64,000 nucleotides of DNA. Source: CAVVIH01 sp963748295. Lineage in GTDB: Bacteria > Acidobacteriota > Vicinamibacteria > Vicinamibacterales > 2-12-FULL-66-21. Under the pieces are notes generated by a model. That model searched no databases. It saw only the letters and a list, made by a program, of their open reading frames with translations, and was not told the DNA's origin. The number at the start of each line of letters is the position of its first letter. Within the stretch, counting starts at the first letter, position 1. The position numbers and the translations under genes were made by a program. Shown here piece by piece: positions 57,597 to 64,000 of this stretch. The stretch lies in NCBI GenBank assembly GCA_963748295.1, contig CAVVIH010000002.1:558001-622000 (forward strand), given 5' to 3'.

Positions 57597-57949
57597 GGTA
57601 CGGTCTCCTTCACTGAGAAGTCGGGATCGAATACCCAGATGATGCGGGTTCCGCCCGGAGTCGAAAACTGAAGCTGCCGGCGTCCTTCCGCCGGCGCGGC
57701 AGCCGCCGGCGAATCAAGCCGACCTGGCGGCGTTTGCGCGAGACGCTGGCCCGCGAAGATGCCCGCGCCTACGGTCAGCGCGATCATCGCGGCGACGGCA
57801 AGCGGCCGCTGCCACGGCGTTCTGACCACGTCGGGCCGCCGCGCGGCATTCAGCATCGCGCGCCGCAGCGCGTGCACCTGTTCGAGCGACAGACCCTCGT
57901 CCGTCGCCGCCGGGTCACCCTCACGCAGCACGGTCTTGAGGTCTTTCAT
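57593..57949 (-). CDS. Small membrane protein, probable anti-sigma partner
   Basis: A 118-residue protein with a short cytoplasmic N-terminus (about 45 residues), one membrane helix (PLAVAAMIALTVGAGIFAG) and a periplasmic tail (about 50 residues) with GTRIIWVFDPDF. No zinc motif is present, unlike the other anti-sigma factors in this window. Its place directly after an ECF sigma gene (four-base overlap) and its topology suggest it holds that sigma at the membrane; this is inference. Confidence 0.65.
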   Translation of the reverse strand: MKDLKTVLREGDPAATDEGLSLEQVHALRRAMLNAARRPDVVRTPWQRPLAVAAMIALTVGAGIFAGQRLAQTPPGRLDSPAAAAPAEGRRQLQFSTPGGTRIIWVFDPDFSVKETVP

Positions 57950-58500
57950 CGGATACCACCGCTTTCCACGGCTCTTGCCATCTCCCTTCGGCCAATCGAC
58001 AGATGCCAGCGCACGGTCACCGGCGTGACGCCGAGCAGTTTGGCAATCGCCGGAATCTGCAGGCCTTCGAGTTCATACATGACCAGAATCGCGCGCCGCC
58101 GCGGCGGCAGCAGCGCGAGCGCGTGCTGGACGACCGCCTTGGCGATCAGCGCCGGCTCCGGATCGCTGCGCTCGCCGTCCGGGGGACTTGCCGTCACCCA
58201 GGCGTGGTTGCGCTGCACCGCAATCCGCCGCCACCGATCGCGGCAGATGTTGATGAGGACGCGAACCAGCCAGGCTTCCTGATTGGGGGCCCCTTCCGGC
58301 AGCGAGCCCGGCGAGCGGGCCGCGCGCAGGAAGGTTTCCTGCACGACATCCCGCGCATCCTCGCTGCTGCCGCTCAGGCGGCGGGCAAGCCGGTAGAGCC
58401 GCTGGTGATGAGTGTCAAACAGGTGCCCCAGACGAGCCGTGGTGTCCTCAGGCGCTGGCCGATCCGTGGCCGCAGGCATCGCAATGGCCTGTCCGGTCAT
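57946..58500 (-). CDS. ECF RNA polymerase sigma factor
   Basis: A 184-residue ECF sigma factor. Region 2: LFDTHHQRLYRLARRLSG, DVVQETFLRAARSPG, AWLVRVLINICRDRWRR. Region 4: LLPPRRRAILVMYELEGLQI with HTH PAIAKLLGVTPVTVRWHL. It heads a three-gene minus-strand operon with two coupled envelope proteins. The region before it (58501-58610) is repeat sequence, and no clear promoter is seen. Confidence 0.92.
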   Translation of the reverse strand: MTGQAIAMPAATDRPAPEDTTARLGHLFDTHHQRLYRLARRLSGSSEDARDVVQETFLRAARSPGSLPEGAPNQEAWLVRVLINICRDRWRRIAVQRNHAWVTASPPDGERSDPEPALIAKAVVQHALALLPPRRRAILVMYELEGLQIPAIAKLLGVTPVTVRWHLSIGRREMARAVESGGIR

Positions 58501-58539
58501 ACTCGTCTAGACGAATGGGGGGACGAATGTTGGGCTTGG

Positions 58540-58610
58540 ACTCGGGGCTCGGGAGTTCGGGGCTCGGGAGCTCGGGCAATCTGCAATCAGCAATCTGCAA
58601 TCTTCAATGT
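58540..58610 (+). repeat. Two word-repeat arrays: family VII then family VIII (GCAATCTGCAATCAGC)
   Basis: 58540-58576 has CTCGGGGCTCGGGAGTTC-type words; 58576-58610 has GCAATCTGCAATCAGCAATC words. The second array contains the stop codon of the DUF3467 gene. Confidence 0.75.
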
Positions 58611-58921
58611 ACAGGGCCTTTGTCCCAACTTGCGCCCGTTGACTCCGAAAAAACCCGCATGTGCTCCTGGAGCGCGGCAATCAGGTTCGGGACGACCTGG
58701 AGCGGCACCGCCACCTTCGCCCGGACCGGGGCGCGGACGACGTGGCTGGCTTCGGCCGCGCTGATGTCGCGTTCCGACAGCGGCATCACCTCGCAGAAGG
58801 ACAGGGTGAAATCGAACGGTGTATGAGAGATCGCGCAGAAATTCGCGTAGGTGCGGGGCACCTCGCCCGAATCGTCCGGCACGATGGTGAAGTTGATTTG
58901 CTTGCGTTCGTCTTCTTTCAT
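58604..58921 (-). CDS. DUF3467 family protein
   Basis: A 105-residue protein matching the DUF3467 pattern: YANFCAISHTPFDFTLSFCE and VVPNLIAALQEHMRVF. The family is widespread, acidic and small, with no known function. The chosen ATG gives KEDERKQINFTIV as N-terminus. It lies 38 bases downstream of lexA on the same strand and may be in its transcript. The last residues are encoded next to a repeat array. Confidence 0.82.
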   Translation of the reverse strand: MKEDERKQINFTIVPDDSGEVPRTYANFCAISHTPFDFTLSFCEVMPLSERDISAAEASHVVRAPVRAKVAVPLQVVPNLIAALQEHMRVFSESTGASWDKGPVH

Positions 58922-58959
58922 GCGCCGATTGTCCGCCTGCGGCGCAGACGAAATCAATA

Positions 58960-59565
58960 TCAATAGCGGCGCATCACCCCGACGACAACGCCCTGCACCT
59001 GCACCTGGTCCGGCTGGAGGAAGAGTGGCTGCATGGCCGGATTGGCCGGCTGCAGGCGCACGCGGCCGTGTTCGCGAAACAGCTTCTTGAGCGTGACATC
59101 CGAGCCGTGTACGAGCGCGATGACCATCTCGCCGTTGTCGGCGGTCCGCCGATCCTCGACGATTACATAATCACCGTCGCGGATCTGCTCGTCGATCATC
59201 GAGTCGCCCTTGACGCGGAGCACGTAGCTGTCGCGTTTGCCGACGAGATCCTCTGGAACCGCCAGCGTTTCGCTGCCGACGACCGCCTCGATGGGCACGC
59301 CTGCCGCGACATACCCGAGGAGCGGCAATTCCACCGCCCGGCTGCCGACGCGCGTGGGCACGAGCTCCACCGACCGGCTGCGATTCCACGCCCGCTTGAT
59401 GAATCCCTTTTCCTCGAGGTTCGTGAGGTGCTTGTGCACGGTCGCGAGCGACGAGAGGTTGAAACGCCGGCCGATCTCCTCCAGGCTGGGCGCGTACCCG
59501 TGCTGCTGGATGAAATCGTTGAGGTAGTCCAGGATTTCCCGCTGACGCTTCGTAAGTGGGAGCAT
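58960..59565 (-). CDS. lexA: LexA repressor
   Basis: A 201-residue SOS repressor and self-cleaving protease. The N-terminal winged HTH (LTKRQREILDYLNDF; SLEEIGRRFNLSSLATVHKH) binds SOS boxes. The cleavage site Ala-Gly lies in GYVAAGVPIEA; the catalytic Ser is in VKGDSMIDEQI and the catalytic Lys in the segment GEMVIALVHGSDVTLKKL. The ATG at 59565 gives MLPLTKRQREIL; a longer frame upstream overlaps a candidate operator. It is divergent from an ECF sigma gene. Confidence 0.94.
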   Translation of the reverse strand: MLPLTKRQREILDYLNDFIQQHGYAPSLEEIGRRFNLSSLATVHKHLTNLEEKGFIKRAWNRSRSVELVPTRVGSRAVELPLLGYVAAGVPIEAVVGSETLAVPEDLVGKRDSYVLRVKGDSMIDEQIRDGDYVIVEDRRTADNGEMVIALVHGSDVTLKKLFREHGRVRLQPANPAMQPLFLQPDQVQVQGVVVGVMRRY

Positions 59566-59572
59566 GATGCGC

Positions 59573-59587
59573 GAACTATACGCAAAC
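59573..59587 (-). promoter_or_regulatory. Candidate LexA box (GTTT-N7-GTTC)
   Basis: On the minus strand GTTTGCGTATAGTTC, seven bases before the lexA ATG. It fits the direct-repeat SOS box GTTC-N7-GTTC known from Alphaproteobacteria with one mismatch. Autoregulation of lexA is usual. Confidence 0.4.
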
Positions 59588-59704
59588 AAAAAGCGAAAGT
59601 CAACGCTCGAGTCGCGCCGCTTTTAACATTGATGACAACCGCCGGGTCTAACGCTGTGAGCGACGTGCCATCCAGCCGGAGAAAGGAACGTACGAACGCG
59701 GGAT

Positions 59705-60316
59705 ATGGTGACGCGGTCGTGGGACTTCAGCGTGGCGACTGACTGGCGGCTCGACGTCGCGCCCGCGCCGGCCGCGCCGGTGGACTGGACGTCGCGCGAC
59801 GATCGGGCGCTCGTCGAGGCCTGCCTCGCGGGCCATCGCGACGCGTTCGGCCCGCTCGTCCAGCGGCACCAGCGGCAGGTGTATCACGTCTGCTACCGCT
59901 TCAGCGGCAACCATGCGGACGCCGCCGACCTCGCGCAGGACGTGTTCGTGCGCGCGTATCGCGGGCTGCGCGGCTTCAAGGGAACGTCGTCGATTCACAC
60001 GTGGCTGTACCGGATCGCCGTCAACGTGTGCCTGAATCGCGCCGCGCTGAAGACCCCGCGATCCGCGCCTCTGGGCGCCCGGGAGATCGATGCCGGCGTC
60101 GAAACGCCGGCTGACGCGCTCGTGCGCGGCGAACGCGCCGCGGAGGTCCGCGCGGCGATTCTCCGGCTGCCGCCAAAACAGCGCGCCACGCTGATCCTCC
60201 GCGTGTATCACGATCTGCCGCACCAGGAGATTGCCGGCATCCTGGGCAGTTCCGTCGGAGCGGTCAAGGCGAACTTCTTTCACGCGCTGGCGAACCTGCG
60301 AAAGCTGCTTGCATGA
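59705..60316 (+). CDS. ECF RNA polymerase sigma factor
   Basis: A 203-residue ECF sigma factor. Region 2: LVQRHQRQVYHVCYRFSGNH, AQDVFVRAYRGLRGFKG, IHTWLYRIAVNVCLNR. Region 4: LPPKQRATLILRVYHDLPHQ with HTH EIAGILGSSVGAVKANFFHA. It overlaps the anti-sigma gene by four bases. Two ATG/GTG codons lie at the start; ATG 59705 follows GGGAT. Confidence 0.93.
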   Translation: MVTRSWDFSVATDWRLDVAPAPAAPVDWTSRDDRALVEACLAGHRDAFGPLVQRHQRQVYHVCYRFSGNHADAADLAQDVFVRAYRGLRGFKGTSSIHTWLYRIAVNVCLNRAALKTPRSAPLGAREIDAGVETPADALVRGERAAEVRAAILRLPPKQRATLILRVYHDLPHQEIAGILGSSVGAVKANFFHALANLRKLLA

Positions 60317-60891
60317 GACATTTCACCGAGTCGGAGTTCATCGATCTGCTCGAGGGCAGCCTGCCGGCGGAACGGGTGCGCCACCAGGACGAGTGCGCCA
60401 TGTGCCGGACGCAGATCGAGCACTTGCGCGCGGCGCTCGCCAGCGGCTCGAGCGCCGACGTGCCGGAGCCATCGCCGCTCTTCTGGAATCACTTCGCTCA
60501 GCGGGTCGACCAGGGCATCGGGTCGCACGACGCGCGCGCGGGATGGCTCGCCGGGCTGACGTCGATCCGCGGGCTGACGGCGGCCGGCGCGATTGCGGCG
60601 CTCGTGCTGATCGCGGTGATGTCCCGCGAAACCAGACACAACGAGATCACGCCAGCCGCGACCCCGGTCGCCACCGCCGATCCGTTGTTCGAACCCGATG
60701 CGCCTGGAACCGACGACGGGTGGGAGGCGGTGCGTGAGGCCGCCGAACACTCTGCCTGGGACGATGCGCACGCGGCCGCGCTCGCGCCGCGGCCGGATGC
60801 CGCCGATCGCGCGATCGACAACCTGACCGAAGCCGAGCGCGCGACGCTGCTGGCGCTGCTCGCGGAAGATCTCAAGAAGTCGGGAGAGTGA
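60313..60891 (+). CDS. Membrane anti-sigma factor (zinc-finger type)
   Basis: A 192-residue protein. The N-terminal HQDECAMC is the His-Cys-Cys zinc motif of zf-HC2 anti-sigma factors. One membrane helix lies at about 95-112 (LTAAGAIAALVLIAVM). The outer part is Ala/Asp-rich and ends with a helical segment (LTEAERATLLALLAEDLKK). It should bind the sigma factor encoded just upstream. Confidence 0.85.
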   Translation: MRHFTESEFIDLLEGSLPAERVRHQDECAMCRTQIEHLRAALASGSSADVPEPSPLFWNHFAQRVDQGIGSHDARAGWLAGLTSIRGLTAAGAIAALVLIAVMSRETRHNEITPAATPVATADPLFEPDAPGTDDGWEAVREAAEHSAWDDAHAAALAPRPDAADRAIDNLTEAERATLLALLAEDLKKSGE

Positions 60892-60897
60892 TTGCTC

Positions 60898-61434
60898 ATG
60901 CGCAAGGGACACATGCTGTGCGCGGCGCTTCTTACGCTCGTCTCGGGAACCGCCGTCGTCGCGCAGACGCCGCCGGTCGAGGAGAAGCGCGCCGGCCGCG
61001 GCGCGGCAGCCGCCGGCGAAGTCAAGCCAGCCGAGCTGGCCAACGCGCTCGATCAATACGCGCTCATCCAGGCGCGGCGCATGCTCCAGATGGACGACGC
61101 GCAGTACATGCAGTTCGTGCCGCGGCTGAAGAGCCTGCAAGTCACCCGGCGGCGCAACACCGTCGCGCGCGCGCGCCTCGTCCAGAATCTGCGGAAGCTG
61201 GCCGGGCCGCGCGCAGAGGGGGAGCCCGACGACAAGGCGATCCTCGACGCGCTCACCGCGCTGCGCGATCACGACGACCGCGCGCTGCGCGAGCTGCAGG
61301 CTGCCTACGCCGCGGTGGACGAAGTGCTGACCGTCCGTCAGCGCGCCCGCTTCCGGCTGTTCGAGGAGAACATCGAGAACCGCAAGCTCGACTTGCTGAT
61401 GCGGGCAAGGGCGCGACCGGGCGGAACGTCGTAG
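60898..61434 (+). CDS. Secreted helical protein, Spy/CpxP-like in size and pattern
   Basis: A 178-residue protein with a signal peptide (MLCAALLTLVSGTAVVAQ). The mature part is nearly all helical and Arg-rich: QARRMLQMDDAQYMQFVPRL and LTVRQRARFRLFEENIENR, the latter like the second LTxxQ motif of Spy/CpxP periplasmic chaperones. It is third in the ECF operon, nine bases after the anti-sigma stop, with a GGGAGAG ribosome site. A periplasmic stress sensor or chaperone is a reasonable guess; no direct proof. Confidence 0.7.
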   Translation: MRKGHMLCAALLTLVSGTAVVAQTPPVEEKRAGRGAAAAGEVKPAELANALDQYALIQARRMLQMDDAQYMQFVPRLKSLQVTRRRNTVARARLVQNLRKLAGPRAEGEPDDKAILDALTALRDHDDRALRELQAAYAAVDEVLTVRQRARFRLFEENIENRKLDLLMRARARPGGTS

Positions 61435-61472
61435 CTGAGAGCTGATAGCTGACAGCTGAGAGCTGATAGCTA
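61435..61472 (+). repeat. Intergenic word-repeat array, family II second copy
   Basis: Words GAGAGCTGATAGCTGACAGC, the opposite-strand form of most of the array at 10125-10221. It ends just before TATAAAAT at 61471-61478, a possible -10 region for the next gene. Confidence 0.75.
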
Positions 61473-61484
61473 TAAAATCAATCT

Positions 61485-62099
61485 ATGAAGCCCAGAGTCT
61501 CGGCCGCAGTGTTCCTTCTGCTCGGCGCGGCGACGATGGCGCACGTCGGGGCCCAGCAACCGCCGCGATTCACCAAGCAGGACGGGGATCGCTTCCAGGG
61601 CAAGCTCGTCCGGATCGTCGAGACCGGCAACAAGCCGCGCGCGAGGACCGATTCCGGACTGACGACCCGCATGACCGACACCGAAGTCACCTCGTTCCTG
61701 CGCTACAACGCGCGCGATCAGGTGCCGGTCGGAATCGTCGAACCCACGCTCATCGCGCTGGGCGACGGCCGCGTCAGCGGGCGGGCGATCGTCGATCTCG
61801 ATGCCGTCCGGGCCCAGAAGCAGCGCGGATGGCTGGATCCGCTGTCGTACCTCACCGGAAAGCTTCCGCTCACGGCAACCGGCGTCCTGGTCACGCAGGA
61901 GGGCGTCGGCCGGTTCCAGCTCGAGTCCGCGGAGATTTCGGGCGTCGCGATTCCGAAAACGCTCGTCCAGGAGCTGCTCTCGTATTACTCGAAGACGACC
62001 GAGCGTCCGGCCGGCATCAACATGGACGACCCGTTCGAGCTGCCGTCGCGCATCCGTGAGATCCGCGTCGGGAAGGGCGAGGCCACGGTGATCCAGTGA
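61485..62099 (+). CDS. Secreted protein of unknown function
   Basis: A 204-residue protein with a signal peptide (AAVFLLLGAATMAHVGAQ). The mature part looks like one alpha/beta lipid- or ligand-binding fold: a start segment (VTSFLRYNARDQVPVGIVEP), GDGRVSGRAIVDLDAVRAQ and a final strand (IREIRVGKGEATVIQ). The pattern resembles outer-envelope lipid-binding (LmeA/DUF2993-like) proteins, but this is weak. The stop is directly followed by the recG ATG, so the two are co-transcribed. Confidence 0.72.
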   Translation: MKPRVSAAVFLLLGAATMAHVGAQQPPRFTKQDGDRFQGKLVRIVETGNKPRARTDSGLTTRMTDTEVTSFLRYNARDQVPVGIVEPTLIALGDGRVSGRAIVDLDAVRAQKQRGWLDPLSYLTGKLPLTATGVLVTQEGVGRFQLESAEISGVAIPKTLVQELLSYYSKTTERPAGINMDDPFELPSRIREIRVGKGEATVIQ

Positions 62100-64000
62100 A
62101 TGGATCTCCTCCAGACGCCGCTCCAGTACCTCAAGGGTGTCGGACCGCGCCGCGCCGCTGATCTGCAGCGCGTCGGGCTCCACACGGTCGAAGACCTCCT
62201 TTATCGTTTTCCGATCCGCTACGAAGATCGCGGGACCTTCCAGACGATCGCCTCCCTGCGTCCCGGCGTGGCCGCCTCGGTGGTCGGCGAGATCGTCACC
62301 GCCGGCGTGCGCCCGACGCGGCGGCCGCGCTTCAAGATTTTCGAGATGCTCGTGCGCGATCGCTCGGGCTCGCTGCGCGCGGTCTTCTTCAACCAGCCGT
62401 TCCTGAAAGACATCTTTCACCCGCGGCAGCGCGTCATCCTCTACGGCAAGCTGGAGCTCACGTCGCACGGCCTGCAGCTGCAGAATCCTCAATACGAGAT
62501 CCTCAAATCGGATTCCGAGCCTGGCGATCCCGAGCACGCGGCTGACGGCCAGGACGACGACACGCTGCATACCGGGCGCATCGTCCCGATCTACGAAAAG
62601 ACCGGCAACCTGACGACCAAGATGCAGCGCGTCGTGGTGCACAACGCGCTCGCGCAGATGCCGGACGCGCTGGCGGATCCGCTGCCGGCGGACCTGCGCG
62701 AGCGGCAACGCCTCGTCGATCGGCGCGCGGCGCTCATGGACGTCCACTTTCCGGCGGCCGGCACGCCGCTCGAACAGCTCAACGAATTCAGATCGCCCGC
62801 GCAGCGCCGGCTGATCTTCGAGGAGTTCTTCCTCTTCCAGCTCGGCCTGGTGCTGCGAAAGCGCCGGTCCGAAGCCGAGCGCAAGCCGCGCTCGGTCGTG
62901 ATCACCGACGCGACACGGGAGGCGGCGCGCCGCGTGCTGCCGTTCAAGCTGACCGGCGATCAGTACAAGGTGCTCGGCGAGATCGTCAGGGACATGCAGC
63001 GTCCGCAGCCGATGAACCGCCTGCTGCAGGGGGACGTCGGATCGGGCAAGACGATCGTCGCGCTGATGGCGGCGCTGGTGGCGATGGAGAACGGGTTTCA
63101 AGTGGCGTTCATGGCGCCGACAGAGATTCTCGCCGAGCAGCACTTCATCACCATCCGGCGCCTGCTCGAGTCCTCGCGCTTCCGGATGGCGCTGATGACC
63201 GGGGCGACGCCGGCGAAGAAGCGCCGCGAGATCCAGGCGGAGCTCGCCGGCGGCTCCGTCCATCTCGTCGTCGGCACCCACGCGCTCGTCGAGGACCCGG
63301 TCGGCTTCCGCGAGCTCGGGCTGGCGATCATCGACGAGCAGCACCGGTTCGGCGTGATGCAGCGCGCGGCGCTGCGCGCGAAAGGCATGCATCCCGACGT
63401 GCTGGTGATGACCGCGACGCCGATTCCGAGGACGCTCGCGCTCACCACCTACGGCGACCTCGACGTGTCGGTGATGCGTGAAATGCCGCCGGGGCGGCAT
63501 CCGATCAAGACGATCGCGAAGCCGGAATCGAGACGCGACGAGATCTACGACTTCATCCGCCAGCAGCTCGACGCCGGGCGGCAGGCCTACGTGATCTATC
63601 CGCTGGTCGAGGAGTCGGCGAAGGTGGACCTCCGCGCCGCGACGGAGATGGCCGACCATCTGGCCCAGGACATCTTTCCCGCCTACCGCGTCGCGCTGCT
63701 GCACGGTCGCATGAAGCAGGACGAGAAGGAGCGCGTGATGCACGCGTTCGCGCGCGGAGAGATCCACCTCCTGGTCTCGACGACCGTCGTCGAGGTGGGG
63801 GTGGACGTGCCGAACGCGTCGGTGATGCTCGTCGAGCATGCGGAGCGCTTCGGGCTCTCGCAGCTGCACCAGCTCCGCGGCCGCGTCGGCCGCGGCGCGC
63901 ATCACTCGTTCTGCGTGCTGCTGTATCAGGCGCCAATCACCGAGCAGGGGCGCGAGCGGCTCAAGGCGCTGACCGAGACGACCGACGGCTTCGTCATCGC
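62100..64000 (+). CDS. recG: ATP-dependent DNA helicase RecG (3' end beyond window)
   Basis: The first 633 codons of RecG, which remodels stalled forks and Holliday junctions. The N-terminal wedge/OB domain covers about 1-230 (LQYLKGVGPRRAADLQRVG; VVGEIVTAG). Helicase motifs: Walker A LLQGDVGSGKTIVALMA, LAIIDEQHRFGVMQRAAL (DEQH box), VMTATPIPRTLA, STTVVEVGVDVPNA and QLRGRVGRG. No frame break is seen. The ATG follows the upstream stop directly (TGAATGG). The last part is cut off at base 64000. Confidence 0.96.
   Translation, partial: MDLLQTPLQYLKGVGPRRAADLQRVGLHTVEDLLYRFPIRYEDRGTFQTIASLRPGVAASVVGEIVTAGVRPTRRPRFKIFEMLVRDRSGSLRAVFFNQPFLKDIFHPRQRVILYGKLELTSHGLQLQNPQYEILKSDSEPGDPEHAADGQDDDTLHTGRIVPIYEKTGNLTTKMQRVVVHNALAQMPDALADPLPADLRERQRLVDRRAALMDVHFPAAGTPLEQLNEFRSPAQRRLIFEEFFLFQLGLVLRKRRSEAERKPRSVVITDATREAARRVLPFKLTGDQYKVLGEIVRDMQRPQPMNRLLQGDVGSGKTIVALMAALVAMENGFQVAFMAPTEILAEQHFITIRRLLESSRFRMALMTGATPAKKRREIQAELAGGSVHLVVGTHALVEDPVGFRELGLAIIDEQHRFGVMQRAALRAKGMHPDVLVMTATPIPRTLALTTYGDLDVSVMREMPPGRHPIKTIAKPESRRDEIYDFIRQQLDAGRQAYVIYPLVEESAKVDLRAATEMADHLAQDIFPAYRVALLHGRMKQDEKERVMHAFARGEIHLLVSTTVVEVGVDVPNASVMLVEHAERFGLSQLHQLRGRVGRGAHHSFCVLLYQAPITEQGRERLKALTETTDGFVI

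Overview
The window is about 64 kb of GC-rich bacterial chromosome with almost no gaps between genes. It suggests an Acidobacteriota genome, probably Vicinamibacteria. The reasons are the many ECF sigma/anti-sigma pairs, an ECF sigma coupled to a Ser/Thr kinase, abundant lipoproteins and TPR proteins, a SpoIVB-type S55 peptidase, RNase J beside FtsK, and Gram-negative envelope genes (BamD). This placement is inference; no rRNA or tRNA gene was seen. No transposase, integrase, phage gene or CRISPR array was found.

Layout. (1) 1-7.7 kb is an accessory signalling island: an ECF sigma factor coupled to a membrane Ser/Thr kinase, three related lipoprotein genes, a sulfatase-like lipoprotein and a secreted cupin. 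Four of these genes carry the same two-part upstream motif (TGTGC..TT, 14 bases, CGTTT), a candidate promoter for the local sigma factor. (2) 7.7-19.1 kb holds envelope and housekeeping genes, mostly on the minus strand: phosphomannomutase, a sugar-1-phosphate nucleotidyltransferase, pgsA, bamD, a sugar epimerase, an rpe-thioesterase fusion, a PASTA protein, rsmB, fmt, def and aroC. (3) 19.2-31.4 kb holds a large sigma-54-type regulator, two Dpp-like permeases, a TPR protein, an ECF sigma/anti-sigma pair, and a beta-propeller protein with an S55 peptidase-like protein. (4) 31.4-45.3 kb is one long plus-strand unit for aromatic amino acids: a leader peptide with three consecutive Trp codons and an attenuator, aroDE, trpEGDCFBA, chorismate mutase, DAHP synthase and prephenate dehydrogenase, then acetoacetyl-CoA synthetase and thiolase. 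(5) 45.4-59.6 kb holds a JAMM peptidase, leucyl aminopeptidase, a cell-wall amidase, ftsK, RNase J, rsmA, a zincin, endonuclease III, a third ECF operon, a DUF3467 protein and lexA. (6) 59.7-64 kb holds a fourth ECF/anti-sigma operon, two secreted proteins and the start of recG.

Two window-wide properties matter to any reader. First, at least twelve genes, many of them core, are split by frame changes. Nearly all fit single extra bases, so they look like sequence errors rather than decay; I report each as one gene with the approximate break. Second, many intergenic gaps hold low-complexity arrays of short words (for example GGGAGTTGGGAGTTGG, GGAGATCAGGAGATCAGG, ACGTGCGACGTGC), usually as head-to-head inverted arms able to form long hairpins. 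Each gap uses one word family; one family occurs four times and another twice.
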